From the NCBI GenBank assembly GCA_934692625.1, contig CAKUUC010000013.1, positions 8,774 to 72,773 of the forward strand: DNA of 64,000 nucleotides, given 5' to 3'. Shown here one piece after another: positions 15,094 to 23,659 of this stretch. The notes below the pieces were generated by a model. It searched no databases, was not told the DNA's origin, and saw only the letters and a program-made list of their open reading frames with translations. Position 1 is the stretch's first letter. Every line of letters starts with the position of its first letter. The DNA is from an uncultured Candidatus Melainabacteria bacterium (GTDB taxonomy: Bacteria > Cyanobacteriota > Vampirovibrionia > Gastranaerophilales > Gastranaerophilaceae). The position numbers and the translations under genes were made by a program.

Positions 15094-16557
15094 ATGAACG
15101 ATTTGTTGAAAAAATCCGCAGCAGAACAAAGCAAAGCGTTGAGAAACAAAGAAGTTTCAGCAGTTGAGCTTACTAATGCGGCATTTGACAGGATAAATGC
15201 TTTGGAAGATAAGTTGGGCGCTTTTAATTCATTGACAAAAGATACCGCTATCGAAACAGCAAAAAAAGTTGACGAAAAAATTGCTAAGGGTGAAGAATTG
15301 CCGCTACTTGCCGGTATTCCTTTGGCATTGAAAGATAATATGAATTTGGTTGGCTCTCGCACAACTGCTTCATCTAAAATTTTGGAAAACTTTGTTTCTC
15401 CATACAATGCAACAGTTACAGAAAAATTATTAAATAATTTGGTTCCTATTGTTGGTAAAGCAAACTTGGACGAATTCGCAATGGGTTCATCAAACGAAAA
15501 TTCAGCATTTAATAAAGTTCACAATCCTTGGGATTTGAACAAAGTTCCTGGGGGTTCATCAGGCGGTTCTGCAGCAAGTGTAGCGTCTTGTGAAGCAACT
15601 TTGGCATTGGGTTCTGATACAGGTGGTTCAATTCGTTTGCCTGCAAGCTTTTGCGGTATCGTTGGTATGAAACCTACTTACGGTAGAGTTTCTCGTTACG
15701 GTTTGATTGCGTTTGCTTCATCTTTAGATCAAATTGGACCGTTTGCAAGAACAGTTGAAGATGCTGCTAATTTATTAGAAGTTATTTCTGGGCATGACCC
15801 TAAAGATTCAACCTCTTTGGATTTACCGGTTGAACACTATTCACAAAACTTGAATGGTGATATCAGAGGTAAAAAAGTTGGTGTTATTAAAGAACTTATG
15901 AGCGAAGGTTTGGAACCTGAAGTTCAAGCAGCATTGCAACAAGCTATTGAAACTTACAAAAATATGGGTTGTGAAATTGTTGAAATTTCATTGAAAAAAT
16001 TGAAATATTCAATCGGTATTTACTACATTTTGGCAACTGCAGAATGTTCATCAAATTTGGCAAGATTTGACGGTGTTAGATACGGTTACAGAACTCCAAA
16101 TCCTAAAAACTTGATGGAATTATACACAAAATCAAGAGCAGAAGGTTTTGGTTCTGAAGTTAAACGTCGTATAATGCTTGGTACTTATGCATTATCATCA
16201 GGTTATTACGATGCTTATTATAAAAAGGCTCAACAAATGAGAGCATTGGTTACTGAAGAATTTAATGAAGCATTCAAGCAAGTTGATGTGTTGATTTCTC
16301 CAACTTGCCCTAATACAGCATTTGAATTGGGTGCTAAAACTTCTGACCCATTGGCAATGTATTTGACAGATATTGCAACAATCAGTTGTAACTTGGCAGG
16401 ACTTCCTGGTATCAGTGTTCCTGCAGGTTTTGATAAATCAGGCATGCCAATTGGTTTGCAAATTCTTGCTCCACAATTGCAAGAATCAAGATTGTTGAAC
16501 TTTGCTTACAAGTTTGAACAAGCAAATGATTTTTATAAAAAGTTAGCAAACATTTAG
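15094..16557 (+). CDS. gatA: Aspartyl/glutamyl-tRNA amidotransferase subunit A
   Basis: GatA releases ammonia from glutamine for the conversion of Glu-tRNA(Gln) or Asp-tRNA(Asn). The 487 residues carry the amidase triad: Lys80 in LALKDNMN, and two serines in GGSSGGSAASV (near 154) and GSDTGGSIRLP (near 178). The substrate region with GRVSRYGLIAFASSLDQIGP is complete. A TAAGGAGAAA site precedes the ATG, and a terminator follows at 16581. gatB and gatC are not next to it. Confidence 0.96.
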   Translation: MNDLLKKSAAEQSKALRNKEVSAVELTNAAFDRINALEDKLGAFNSLTKDTAIETAKKVDEKIAKGEELPLLAGIPLALKDNMNLVGSRTTASSKILENFVSPYNATVTEKLLNNLVPIVGKANLDEFAMGSSNENSAFNKVHNPWDLNKVPGGSSGGSAASVASCEATLALGSDTGGSIRLPASFCGIVGMKPTYGRVSRYGLIAFASSLDQIGPFARTVEDAANLLEVISGHDPKDSTSLDLPVEHYSQNLNGDIRGKKVGVIKELMSEGLEPEVQAALQQAIETYKNMGCEIVEISLKKLKYSIGIYYILATAECSSNLARFDGVRYGYRTPNPKNLMELYTKSRAEGFGSEVKRRIMLGTYALSSGYYDAYYKKAQQMRALVTEEFNEAFKQVDVLISPTCPNTAFELGAKTSDPLAMYLTDIATISCNLAGLPGISVPAGFDKSGMPIGLQILAPQLQESRLLNFAYKFEQANDFYKKLANI

Positions 16558-16580
16558 TTTGTGAAAATTCTCGTGTTAAT

Positions 16581-16613
16581 GGCGGTATTGGTGTTATTCA
16601 GTACCGCCTTTTT
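16581..16613 (+). terminator. Terminator of gatA
   Basis: GGCGGTA and TACCGCC pair around a 14-base loop and are followed by TTTTT, starting 23 bases after the gatA stop. Confidence 0.8.
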
Positions 16614-16631
16614 ATGCACACAAAAAAATAA

Positions 16632-16654
16632 CAAAAAATATTTTTACGAGTTTT
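16632..16654 (+). promoter_or_regulatory. Promoter-region block shared with 17901-17923
   Basis: Twenty-two of 23 bases are identical to 17901-17923. The core is TTTTTACGAGTTTT behind an A6 tract. TATAAG follows, so the block sits where the -35 and spacer would be. Both downstream genes encode unknown proteins with the Asn-rich, Phe-ending N-terminus, which suggests a common activator or an alternative sigma factor. Confidence 0.55.
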
Positions 16655-16688
16655 GTATAAGATGTGAAACTAAAAAAGGAGAATAATA

Positions 16689-17270
16689 ATGCAAATTTCA
16701 TCAAATTATAATAACCCACAACGTTCAAATCAAACGTTTACATCACGCTTTGTCCGTTCAAGACTTTTGCGTAGTACTTTTCGCACACCTGTTGGAAAAA
16801 CTAATGTTCAAGAAATAAGACAGTACGCCAATGCTGTTGAAGGTTTGCTTAAAGACGGCAAAGAAGATGTGATTAACTTGGTAGAAAAGAATAAGTATAT
16901 AAGGTTAGATGTTAATAATAAAGAATATTCAAAAATAGAAAATAATCTTAGAAAAAATCCGGCATTGGCATTTTCACAAATTAGAAATTCAATTATTGAT
17001 TTTGCTGAAAAAGAAAGAGGAATTAAAAGAGTTTTCGGATATGACAATTTGTCTGAAAAGGAAATTGGTTTTGTGAAAGATTTGAATGCTTCTCAACGAA
17101 TAAGTAAGTTAGACCCTGAAGATGAAAAACAAGCAGGTATGATTGAAAAAATCAAAGAAGAATTTAAAGATAGATTTTTCTGGGGAACTGCTGATAGGTT
17201 GGATGATTTAAACAGAGAAATCGGTAGACCGCAAAAAACACAAACTATTGGTAAAAATACTAAAAGTTAG
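16689..17270 (+). CDS. Hypothetical protein with Asn/Ser-rich N-terminus
   Basis: The protein has 193 residues. The first ~20 (MQISSNYNNPQRSNQTFTSR) match the polar Asn-rich head, ending in an aromatic residue plus small residues, shared by several proteins here. The rest is charged and helical with no membrane span (VEGLLKDGKEDVINLVEK; IIDFAEKERGIKRVFGY). AAAGGAG lies eight bases before the ATG. The promoter block at 16632 is shared with the gene at 17933. No family is recognised. Confidence 0.65.
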   Translation: MQISSNYNNPQRSNQTFTSRFVRSRLLRSTFRTPVGKTNVQEIRQYANAVEGLLKDGKEDVINLVEKNKYIRLDVNNKEYSKIENNLRKNPALAFSQIRNSIIDFAEKERGIKRVFGYDNLSEKEIGFVKDLNASQRISKLDPEDEKQAGMIEKIKEEFKDRFFWGTADRLDDLNREIGRPQKTQTIGKNTKS

Positions 17271-17296
17271 TTGAAGATTTTTTATTAAAATAAATT

Positions 17297-17326
17297 AAAA
17301 GGTGGCAGATTATATGCCACCTTTTT
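17297..17326. terminator. Bidirectional terminator
   Basis: AAAAGGTGGCA and TGCCACCTTTTT form a strong stem with A and T runs on both sides, between the convergent genes ending at 17270 and 17349. Confidence 0.85.
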
Positions 17327-17348
17327 AATTATTTGTGTTTCTGTTTAT

Positions 17349-17708
17349 TTATTTTTGCAAATATTGCATTAAATCAGCATTTTGTGTGATTAGTTCAGTT
17401 GTCCAAGTCATAAAGCATTTTTGTGCAATTTCTTCTCTTTTATTCATCATTTCGTTTTCGTTATATTTTGTGACACAGCCCCAAGTTGAATCTTCCAATT
17501 TTGTTCGGTCAATTCTTGAAGTCAATTTTGAAATGTAATTTTGAACATTTGCTTGCGGATAGCCTTGTTTTACTAAACTGTCTTGCATTGATGCCATCAT
17601 ACCTTGTACTAAAGTGTCGTAGAAGGCTTGTTTTGCTTCCGGACTGTAAGTTGTTGCTGCGAACGCTGTTCCTGTGCATAGTAGCAAAATTGCTAATAAT
17701 TTTTTCAT
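17349..17708 (-). CDS. Small exported protein
   Basis: The 119-residue protein starts MKKLLAILLLCTGTAFA, a standard signal peptide cut near residue 17. The mature chain is helical (MMASMQDSLVKQGYPQANVQNYISKL) with two Cys (WGCVTKY, QKCFMTW) that could form a disulfide in the periplasm. The start at 17708 has AAAGGAG six bases upstream; an in-frame start eight codons earlier would bury the signal peptide. That ribosome site overlaps the stop of the small hydrophobic ORF at 17719-17808, so the two are probably co-translated. The function is unknown. Confidence 0.75.
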   Translation of the reverse strand: MKKLLAILLLCTGTAFAATTYSPEAKQAFYDTLVQGMMASMQDSLVKQGYPQANVQNYISKLTSRIDRTKLEDSTWGCVTKYNENEMMNKREEIAQKCFMTWTTELITQNADLMQYLQK

Positions 17709-17718
17709 TTTTACTCCT

Positions 17719-17808
17719 TTAAATTCCAACAAAAAATACTTTGCTTATTGTTACTAACAATAAATTAACACAAACAAGTATTCCCAGTATAATTAACAAA
17801 TTTTTCAT
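17719..17808 (-). CDS. Small hydrophobic peptide (29 residues)
   Basis: The ORF starts MKNLLIILGILVCVNLLLVT and ends VFFVGI, essentially a single membrane helix. It ends ten bases before the exported gene at 17349-17708, whose AAAGGAG site begins at this stop codon. TTGGGAAAAG stands before its ATG, and a TATAAT box lies upstream on the same strand. The tight spacing argues for a real two-gene unit. It could equally be a short upstream ORF that sets translation of the next gene. Confidence 0.5.
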   Translation of the reverse strand: MKNLLIILGILVCVNLLLVTISKVFFVGI

Positions 17809-17900
17809 AACTTTTCCCAAGGTAATGATATTATAATATGTGGTTTGTATTTTTCAAATCCTCTTTTTAATTGAGTTTTGTAAAAATTTTTGAAATAATG

Positions 17901-17923
17901 CAAAAAATTTTTTTACGAGTTTT
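17901..17923 (+). promoter_or_regulatory. Promoter-region block shared with 16632-16654
   Basis: This is the second copy of the 23-base block (core TTTTTACGAGTTTT). Here the ATG of the gene starts only nine bases after the block, so the -10 element (TTAAAT or TAGAAT) would place transcription start at or near the ATG. Confidence 0.55.
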
Positions 17924-17932
17924 AAATAGAAT

Positions 17933-18847
17933 ATGCAAACTAATTTTTCTATTAATAACTATCAACAAAACTATTCTTCTTATAATCAATCCTTCGGGGC
18001 AAAAGGTAAGCCGTTGGATTTGAAATATATTTATAATAATCGTTCTAGATTATTGCCTGACAGGGTGAAAGAAATTGTGAAAAATTTGATTTCGGAAGGT
18101 GAGGATAAAGGCGTTTCGCTATTAGATATTCATAAAACGATTTATGAACCAATCTTGTCGTGTAAAACATTGGGCGAAGTAAAAGAGTTATATCCTGAGT
18201 TTAGAGATGTTTTGCCAATGGCTCAAATGCGCCACGGTGGCGGTAAGACAATTATGAGTGAAAATTTCGGACTCAAGATGTTGCAAGAGTATTGGGGAAA
18301 TTTGAAATCTAAAGATGAAATTGCGCAGATGTTTGGGCTAAAAAATCGTTCATCATTAGGTGTTATGCTCAAAAAAATAAATTTTGTCGGTGTTGATACA
18401 AATTACAAAAGATTGTTAGAAGCATCTGATGAAGTTGGTAATCGTCAAATAGCACAAAAAACAAGGGATTGGAATGCGAATAATCCTGAAAAAAGAAGAG
18501 AATTAAACAAGCACGCTGCGCAAGGTTGTAAAACTGTCGAATATAGGGCAGCACAGGCGCAGCGTATTATAGAGTACGACAAGATTCACCCTGAACGCCG
18601 TCAAAAAATTAGCGAACATTCAACAAGAATGTGGAATTTATGTCCTGAGGTTCGTGTTGCTATGTCTGATTATGATAGACAGCAAGAAGCTTTCTTTGGT
18701 ATTGTATTAGGTAAGCGAGCAAGAAAAGAACCTCTAACGCAGGATGAACGCCGTATGGTAAGCATTTTTTATAAAAGATTTTGGAATGCTCATCCCGAAT
18801 TGAAAAAAAATTTGTCCGTAGCAAATAGAAAAGCAAAAGAAGAATAA
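17933..18847 (+). CDS. Hypothetical protein with Asn-rich N-terminus and NUMOD3-like repeats
   Basis: The 304 residues start with a polar head (NYQQNYSSYNQSFGAKG). The middle has a helix-turn-helix look (KSKDEIAQMFGLKNRSSLGVMLKK, about 124-147). The C-terminal half repeats a W-x(n)-P-E-x-R pattern three times: DWNANNPEKRRELNKHA (near 182), IHPERRQKISEHSTRMW (near 220) and FWNAHPELKKNLSVANRKA (near 280). This recalls the NUMOD3 modules of homing nucleases, though no nuclease domain is visible. There is no Shine-Dalgarno site; the mRNA is probably leaderless. DNA binding is plausible but unproven. Confidence 0.65.
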   Translation: MQTNFSINNYQQNYSSYNQSFGAKGKPLDLKYIYNNRSRLLPDRVKEIVKNLISEGEDKGVSLLDIHKTIYEPILSCKTLGEVKELYPEFRDVLPMAQMRHGGGKTIMSENFGLKMLQEYWGNLKSKDEIAQMFGLKNRSSLGVMLKKINFVGVDTNYKRLLEASDEVGNRQIAQKTRDWNANNPEKRRELNKHAAQGCKTVEYRAAQAQRIIEYDKIHPERRQKISEHSTRMWNLCPEVRVAMSDYDRQQEAFFGIVLGKRARKEPLTQDERRMVSIFYKRFWNAHPELKKNLSVANRKAKEE

Positions 18848-19007
18848 AATTTATTATTATAAAATGATTATGTGTTCAAGTTTGATTGAGTAATATTGAG
18901 AAATCTTAACATTTCTTATAATAAGATAAAATGGCTGTCGCTTTTATTTTATAATATGTTTAACGGTTTTTCTAAAAATCGTATAGAAGAGAATTGTGGG
19001 AGATAAA

Positions 19008-20819
19008 ATGAAAGATTTTCCTATAGATATAGTTTATTTATGGTGTAACTCCAATGATGCGACTTGGCGTGCAAAAAAAAATCAAGAATTAAAAAAGTAT
19101 AATAAACCTCTTGATAATGATGCGACTAATGAGTGCAGATTTATAAATAATGATGAATTGATTTATTCACTTCGTTCTTTGGAAAAATATGCGCCTTGGA
19201 TAAATAATATTTTTATTGTTACAGATAATCAAATCCCATTACAAATTGATACTACAAATCCCAAAATTCATATAATTGACCATACTCAGATTTTACCGGA
19301 AAGTGCTTTGCCAACATTCAATGCTACTGCAATAGAAACTGCATTGAATAAAATCCCTAACTTGTCAGAGCATTTTTTATTCGCTAATGACGATATGTTT
19401 TTCGGACGTCCGGTGTCTAAAAGTTTTTTCTATAATGATGACGGGGTTCCAATTTTTAGATTTAATAAACGTAGAATTTTAAATAAACCTTATCGTCATT
19501 TATATGGCAATATGGTATCTTCCGCTTATTCTTTGGTAAAGAAAAATATTGGTAAAAGTTTTCCTTATTTTCCTCATCACAACATTGATGCTTATAGAAA
19601 ATCTGATATTGATGAGTGCGTAGAATTTTTCAAAGATGGTTTTGTCAAAACTGCTAATCAAAAATTTAGGGAAAAAGATTGTATTCAACGTTCGATTTAT
19701 GAATATTATGCGATTTCAAAAAATCGTGGAGCGTATAGAGTTGTAGATAATTTAAAAGAAAAAGCAAAAGTGCTAACAACAGGTGAAGGTTTAGATTCTT
19801 TGCAAATATCATTGTCACAAAGAAAGTTGGCAATGTTAGATAAATATAATCCTGCTTTATTTTGTATAAATGATAGTCAAAAAACTACAGATAATGATAG
19901 ACTTGCTATGCGTTTATATTTAGAAAAGAAATTTCCTTATGCATCAAGTTTTGAAAAAAAATCAGATAAGACATTTGATGTCCGTGTTTGTTATCACAAA
20001 GATTTTGAAAAGTTGGAAAACAGTATTTTGAAACCGATTTGGGTAGGTGCAAAGTTATCTGATGCAAATCTGAGTATTCAACGTGATGATGATGGGGATA
20101 ATATTTCAGAGAAAAATCCATATTATTGCGAACTTACTGCACTTTATTGGCTATGGAAGAACTCAAATGCCGATTATAAAGGTTTAGTGCATTACAGAAG
20201 ATTTTTTGATTTTGGAAGAGGTAATGTCAGATGGATTGATAAAATTCCGTCAAATTATACTGAAAAATTCTGTATGACAGAATCTAACATATCATATTTA
20301 TTAGGAAATTATGATATTATTCTTCCTATGAAACGTTTTTCTCAATATAAAACGAATTATGAACAATATAAGAAAAAGCACGTCATTTCTGATTTAGATA
20401 GAGTGTTAGAAATTATCAAAAACAAATATCCGCAAATGTCTGAAATTGCTGAAAATACAATGAAAAAAACAAATATAATGTATTTATACAATATGTTTGT
20501 GACAAAGCAAAGGATTTTTGATGAATATTCTGAGTGGTTATTTGATATTCTTGGCACTTTGGAATTAGAAATTCAATCAGATGTTGAAACGAGAGCGGAT
20601 TATCAAAAACGAGTTTACGGGTTTATTGCGGAACGATTGTTTACGATTTACGTTGAATATATGAAATCTAAAGGCTTGCGCTCAATTGAGTTGCCTGTAG
20701 TTTATTGTGAAACGAACAAAAAAAGATTTGAAACTTTCCAATTTAGGACAACAATTTATTCTGTTTTAGTAAAATTAGGAATAAGAAATCCACGTTGGAA
20801 TGAAAAATATGGTGTATAA
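19008..20819 (+). CDS. Stealth-family phosphotransferase fused to DUF4422 glycosyltransferase
   Basis: The 603 residues hold two glycan enzymes. Residues 1-~300 are Stealth: IDIVYLWCNSNDATWRAK (5-22, CR1), DELIYSLRSLEKYAPWINNIFIVTDNQ (CR2), FLFANDDMFFGRP (CR3) and a later HxxH-like PHHNIDAY. Stealth enzymes transfer hexose-1-phosphate to build capsule polymers. From ~325 a DUF4422 domain follows: VRVCYHKDFE, NPYYCELTALYWLWKN and KGLVHYRRFFDFG. GGGAG lies before the ATG chosen at 19008; a GTG four codons earlier is also possible. It is followed by galE and an MsbA-like exporter, so surface polysaccharide synthesis is likely. Confidence 0.85.
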   Translation: MKDFPIDIVYLWCNSNDATWRAKKNQELKKYNKPLDNDATNECRFINNDELIYSLRSLEKYAPWINNIFIVTDNQIPLQIDTTNPKIHIIDHTQILPESALPTFNATAIETALNKIPNLSEHFLFANDDMFFGRPVSKSFFYNDDGVPIFRFNKRRILNKPYRHLYGNMVSSAYSLVKKNIGKSFPYFPHHNIDAYRKSDIDECVEFFKDGFVKTANQKFREKDCIQRSIYEYYAISKNRGAYRVVDNLKEKAKVLTTGEGLDSLQISLSQRKLAMLDKYNPALFCINDSQKTTDNDRLAMRLYLEKKFPYASSFEKKSDKTFDVRVCYHKDFEKLENSILKPIWVGAKLSDANLSIQRDDDGDNISEKNPYYCELTALYWLWKNSNADYKGLVHYRRFFDFGRGNVRWIDKIPSNYTEKFCMTESNISYLLGNYDIILPMKRFSQYKTNYEQYKKKHVISDLDRVLEIIKNKYPQMSEIAENTMKKTNIMYLYNMFVTKQRIFDEYSEWLFDILGTLELEIQSDVETRADYQKRVYGFIAERLFTIYVEYMKSKGLRSIELPVVYCETNKKRFETFQFRTTIYSVLVKLGIRNPRWNEKYGV

Positions 20820-20843
20820 TAAGTTAGAAGAGGAATATGTAAA

Positions 20844-21866
20844 ATGAATATTTTAGTTACCGGTGGTGCCGGATATATTGGAAGTCATAATGTAATTGCG
20901 TTGATTGAAGCGGGTTACAATGTAGTTATTTTTGACAATCTCGAACTTGGACATATTGAAACTGTTAATACTTTGAAATCAATTTCTGCCAAAGGTTCTG
21001 TGATTGATTTTATCCAAGGTGATTTATCTTCTGTTGATGATATCAAAAAAGTTTTTCAAAAACATTCAATTGATGCAATAATTCATTTTGCCGCTTATTC
21101 TCAAGTTGGAGAATCTGTTGGAAATCCGCAAAAATACTATTACAACAATGTGTATGGAACATTGAATTTGCTTAATGTCGCAATGCAATTTGATGTTAAA
21201 AAGATTGTATTTTCAAGCACAGCAGCAACTTATGGCGAACCGGTTTATACACCAATAGATGAAAAACACCCGCAAGTACCTATCAATACTTATGGAAAAA
21301 CAAAGTTAATGATTGAAAGTATTATGGACGATTATGACAAAGCGTATGGACTAAAGTCTGTTCGTTTGAGATATTTCAATGTTGCCGGTGCTGATAGTTT
21401 GAATAGAGTTGGAGAATGGCATGACCCTGAAACTCATTTAATTCCTAATATTTTAAAATCAACTTTTGGTAGCGGTAAAACTTTCAAAATGTTTGGCACA
21501 GATTACGACACAAAAGACGGAACTTGTGTCAGAGATTATATAAACGTTGAAGATTTGGCAAAAGCGCATCTTTTGGCATTGAAATATTTGTTAAATGGTG
21601 GACAAACAAACTTCTTTAATCTTGGTACAAATGAAGGTAATAGTGTAAAAGAAGTTTTTGATGCTTGTGAAAAAGTTACAGGTAAAAATATTCCGGTAGA
21701 AGTTCAAGAACGTAGAGCGGGCGATCCTGCAACACTTATTGCGGATAATAGAAAGGCAAAAGAAGTTTTGGGTTGGATTCCTGAAAAAACTCTTGAAGAC
21801 AGTATCAAAACTGCTTATGCTTGGGAAGAAAAATTGACACAACGTTTATTGGCTCAGGTAAAATAA
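20844..21866 (+). CDS. galE: UDP-glucose 4-epimerase
   Basis: The 340-residue short-chain dehydrogenase-type epimerase interconverts UDP-glucose and UDP-galactose. It has the NAD motif VTGGAGYIGSH (5-15), the catalytic serine region SSTAATYGEP (near 127) with YGKTK (near 153), and the sugar-binding RYFNVAGA (near 178). Its stop overlaps the ATG of the next gene by one base (TAATG), so the two are translationally coupled. It supplies a sugar donor for the neighbouring transferase. Confidence 0.95.
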   Translation: MNILVTGGAGYIGSHNVIALIEAGYNVVIFDNLELGHIETVNTLKSISAKGSVIDFIQGDLSSVDDIKKVFQKHSIDAIIHFAAYSQVGESVGNPQKYYYNNVYGTLNLLNVAMQFDVKKIVFSSTAATYGEPVYTPIDEKHPQVPINTYGKTKLMIESIMDDYDKAYGLKSVRLRYFNVAGADSLNRVGEWHDPETHLIPNILKSTFGSGKTFKMFGTDYDTKDGTCVRDYINVEDLAKAHLLALKYLLNGGQTNFFNLGTNEGNSVKEVFDACEKVTGKNIPVEVQERRAGDPATLIADNRKAKEVLGWIPEKTLEDSIKTAYAWEEKLTQRLLAQVK

Positions 21867-23659
21867 TGGAAATAAAACAAATATTCGGGAATATATTGCA
21901 GAAGTTTGACAAAGATGGCTTGATGAAGAATTATGCCAAAGTTTTTCCGTATTTTCAAAAATATTGGTTTAGAACGGTTTTGGCTTTAGGGTTGGCTATT
22001 CCTATCGGTTCGCTTGATGCGGTTGTTGCACTTTCTCTAAAACCTTATATGGATATTGTAATGGTTGATAAAACTGTTCATTCTCCTTGGTATATTCCGT
22101 TGCTTATCATTGCATTTACTTCAACTCAAGGCTTGTTGAATTACCTTTCAACTTATATGAACGCTTGGGTTGCTGGTAAGGTGACAAATGATTTTAAAAT
22201 GACTTTGTACAACAAATTGATGCATAAAGATGCTGCATTCTTTGATTCAAGAACGTCAGGTGATATTATTCGTTGGTTTAATAACGATGTTAATACTGCT
22301 TGCGGGACATTATTGAATAACTTGAAAACAGGTATTTCACGAGTATTTTCATCTGTTTCGTTGGTTTGTGTTTTGCTTTATAACTCTTGGATTTTGGCAA
22401 TAATTGCAATTATTGTCTTGATTTGTGCAGTTGTTCCGCTAACCAAAATGCGTGCAATGATTAAAGCAATTGCTGATAAATCTGAATCTGCAGGTGGTAA
22501 AGTTATTACGGCTTATAATGAAGCTTTTGCAGGCAATAAAGTTGTTACTGCGTATAATTTGTATAATTATCAAAGCGAACATTTTAACAAAAATTTGAAC
22601 ACAGTTTTTGGTTTGAATATGAAAATTACTCAAAAAACTGGTTGGCTATCTCCAATGATGCATATTGTCGTTTCATTTGGAATTGCTGCGGTTATCGGTT
22701 TAGGTAGTTATATGATTGTGAAAGGACAAATTACAAGTGGTAATTTTGTTTCATTTATCACCGCTTTAATTATGCTTTATACTCCGATTAAACTTTTGGG
22801 CAACAATGCGAAAAATATGCAGAATGCTTTACTTGCTTTGGAAAGGGTAATCAAACAACTGGATGCTATTCCGAGAATTAAAAACAAACCGGATGCTAAA
22901 AAGTTAGATGGTTTGCATAGCAATATTGAATTTAAAGATGTCAAATTTGAATATAAAAAGAATAAACCGGTTTTGAAAAATATTAATTTTACAGTTCAAA
23001 AAGGCGAAACATTTGCACTTGTTGGAAATTCCGGTGGTGGAAAAAGTACGATTGTGAATTTAATTCCGAGATTCTATGACGTAAAATCAGGTAGTATTTT
23101 GATTGACGGAGTTAATGTGAAAGATTTGACCTTGGAATCATTGAGAGATAATATTTCTGTCGTATTTCAGGATAATTTTTTGTTCTCAGGTACCATTCGA
23201 GAAAATATTATGCTAGGTAAACTTAATGCAACAGAAGAAGAATTGAACGCTGCAATAAAAGAGTCTTACTTGGAAGATTTTATCAAAAGTTTGGACAAAG
23301 GGCTCGATACAAATATTGGAGAACGTGGCGTTCTACTTTCAGGTGGTCAAAAACAAAGAATCGGAATTGCTCGAGCATTTTTGAAAAATGCACCTATTTT
23401 GATTTTGGATGAAGCAACCAGTGCTTTGGATAATGAGGCTGAGAAAATTGTTCAACAGGCTATAGAGAACTTGATGAAGGATAGAACAGTTTTTGTAATT
23501 GCTCACAGATTGACGACAGTTCAAAATGCGGATAGGATTGCGGTGATAAAAAATGGCGAATTGGTAGAACTTGGCAGCCATAATGAATTGATAAATATTG
23601 AGGGCGGAGTTTATCGCCACTTGTATGATTCACAGTTTTCAAAAGTTGTTAGTATGTAA
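21866..23659 (+). CDS. MsbA-like ABC exporter (fused membrane and ATPase domains)
   Basis: The 597-residue half-transporter has six membrane helices to ~340 and an ATPase domain from ~355: Walker A GNSGGGKST (near 388), signature LLSGGQKQRIGIARAF (near 492) and Walker B ILILDEATSALDNE (near 513), followed by the switch region AHRLTT. The pattern fits lipid A/lipid-linked glycan flippases of the MsbA family. Placement after galE and the Stealth transferase suggests export of a glycolipid or capsule precursor. The start at 21866 overlaps the galE stop; there is no independent ribosome site. Confidence 0.88.
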   Translation: MEIKQIFGNILQKFDKDGLMKNYAKVFPYFQKYWFRTVLALGLAIPIGSLDAVVALSLKPYMDIVMVDKTVHSPWYIPLLIIAFTSTQGLLNYLSTYMNAWVAGKVTNDFKMTLYNKLMHKDAAFFDSRTSGDIIRWFNNDVNTACGTLLNNLKTGISRVFSSVSLVCVLLYNSWILAIIAIIVLICAVVPLTKMRAMIKAIADKSESAGGKVITAYNEAFAGNKVVTAYNLYNYQSEHFNKNLNTVFGLNMKITQKTGWLSPMMHIVVSFGIAAVIGLGSYMIVKGQITSGNFVSFITALIMLYTPIKLLGNNAKNMQNALLALERVIKQLDAIPRIKNKPDAKKLDGLHSNIEFKDVKFEYKKNKPVLKNINFTVQKGETFALVGNSGGGKSTIVNLIPRFYDVKSGSILIDGVNVKDLTLESLRDNISVVFQDNFLFSGTIRENIMLGKLNATEEELNAAIKESYLEDFIKSLDKGLDTNIGERGVLLSGGQKQRIGIARAFLKNAPILILDEATSALDNEAEKIVQQAIENLMKDRTVFVIAHRLTTVQNADRIAVIKNGELVELGSHNELINIEGGVYRHLYDSQFSKVVSM

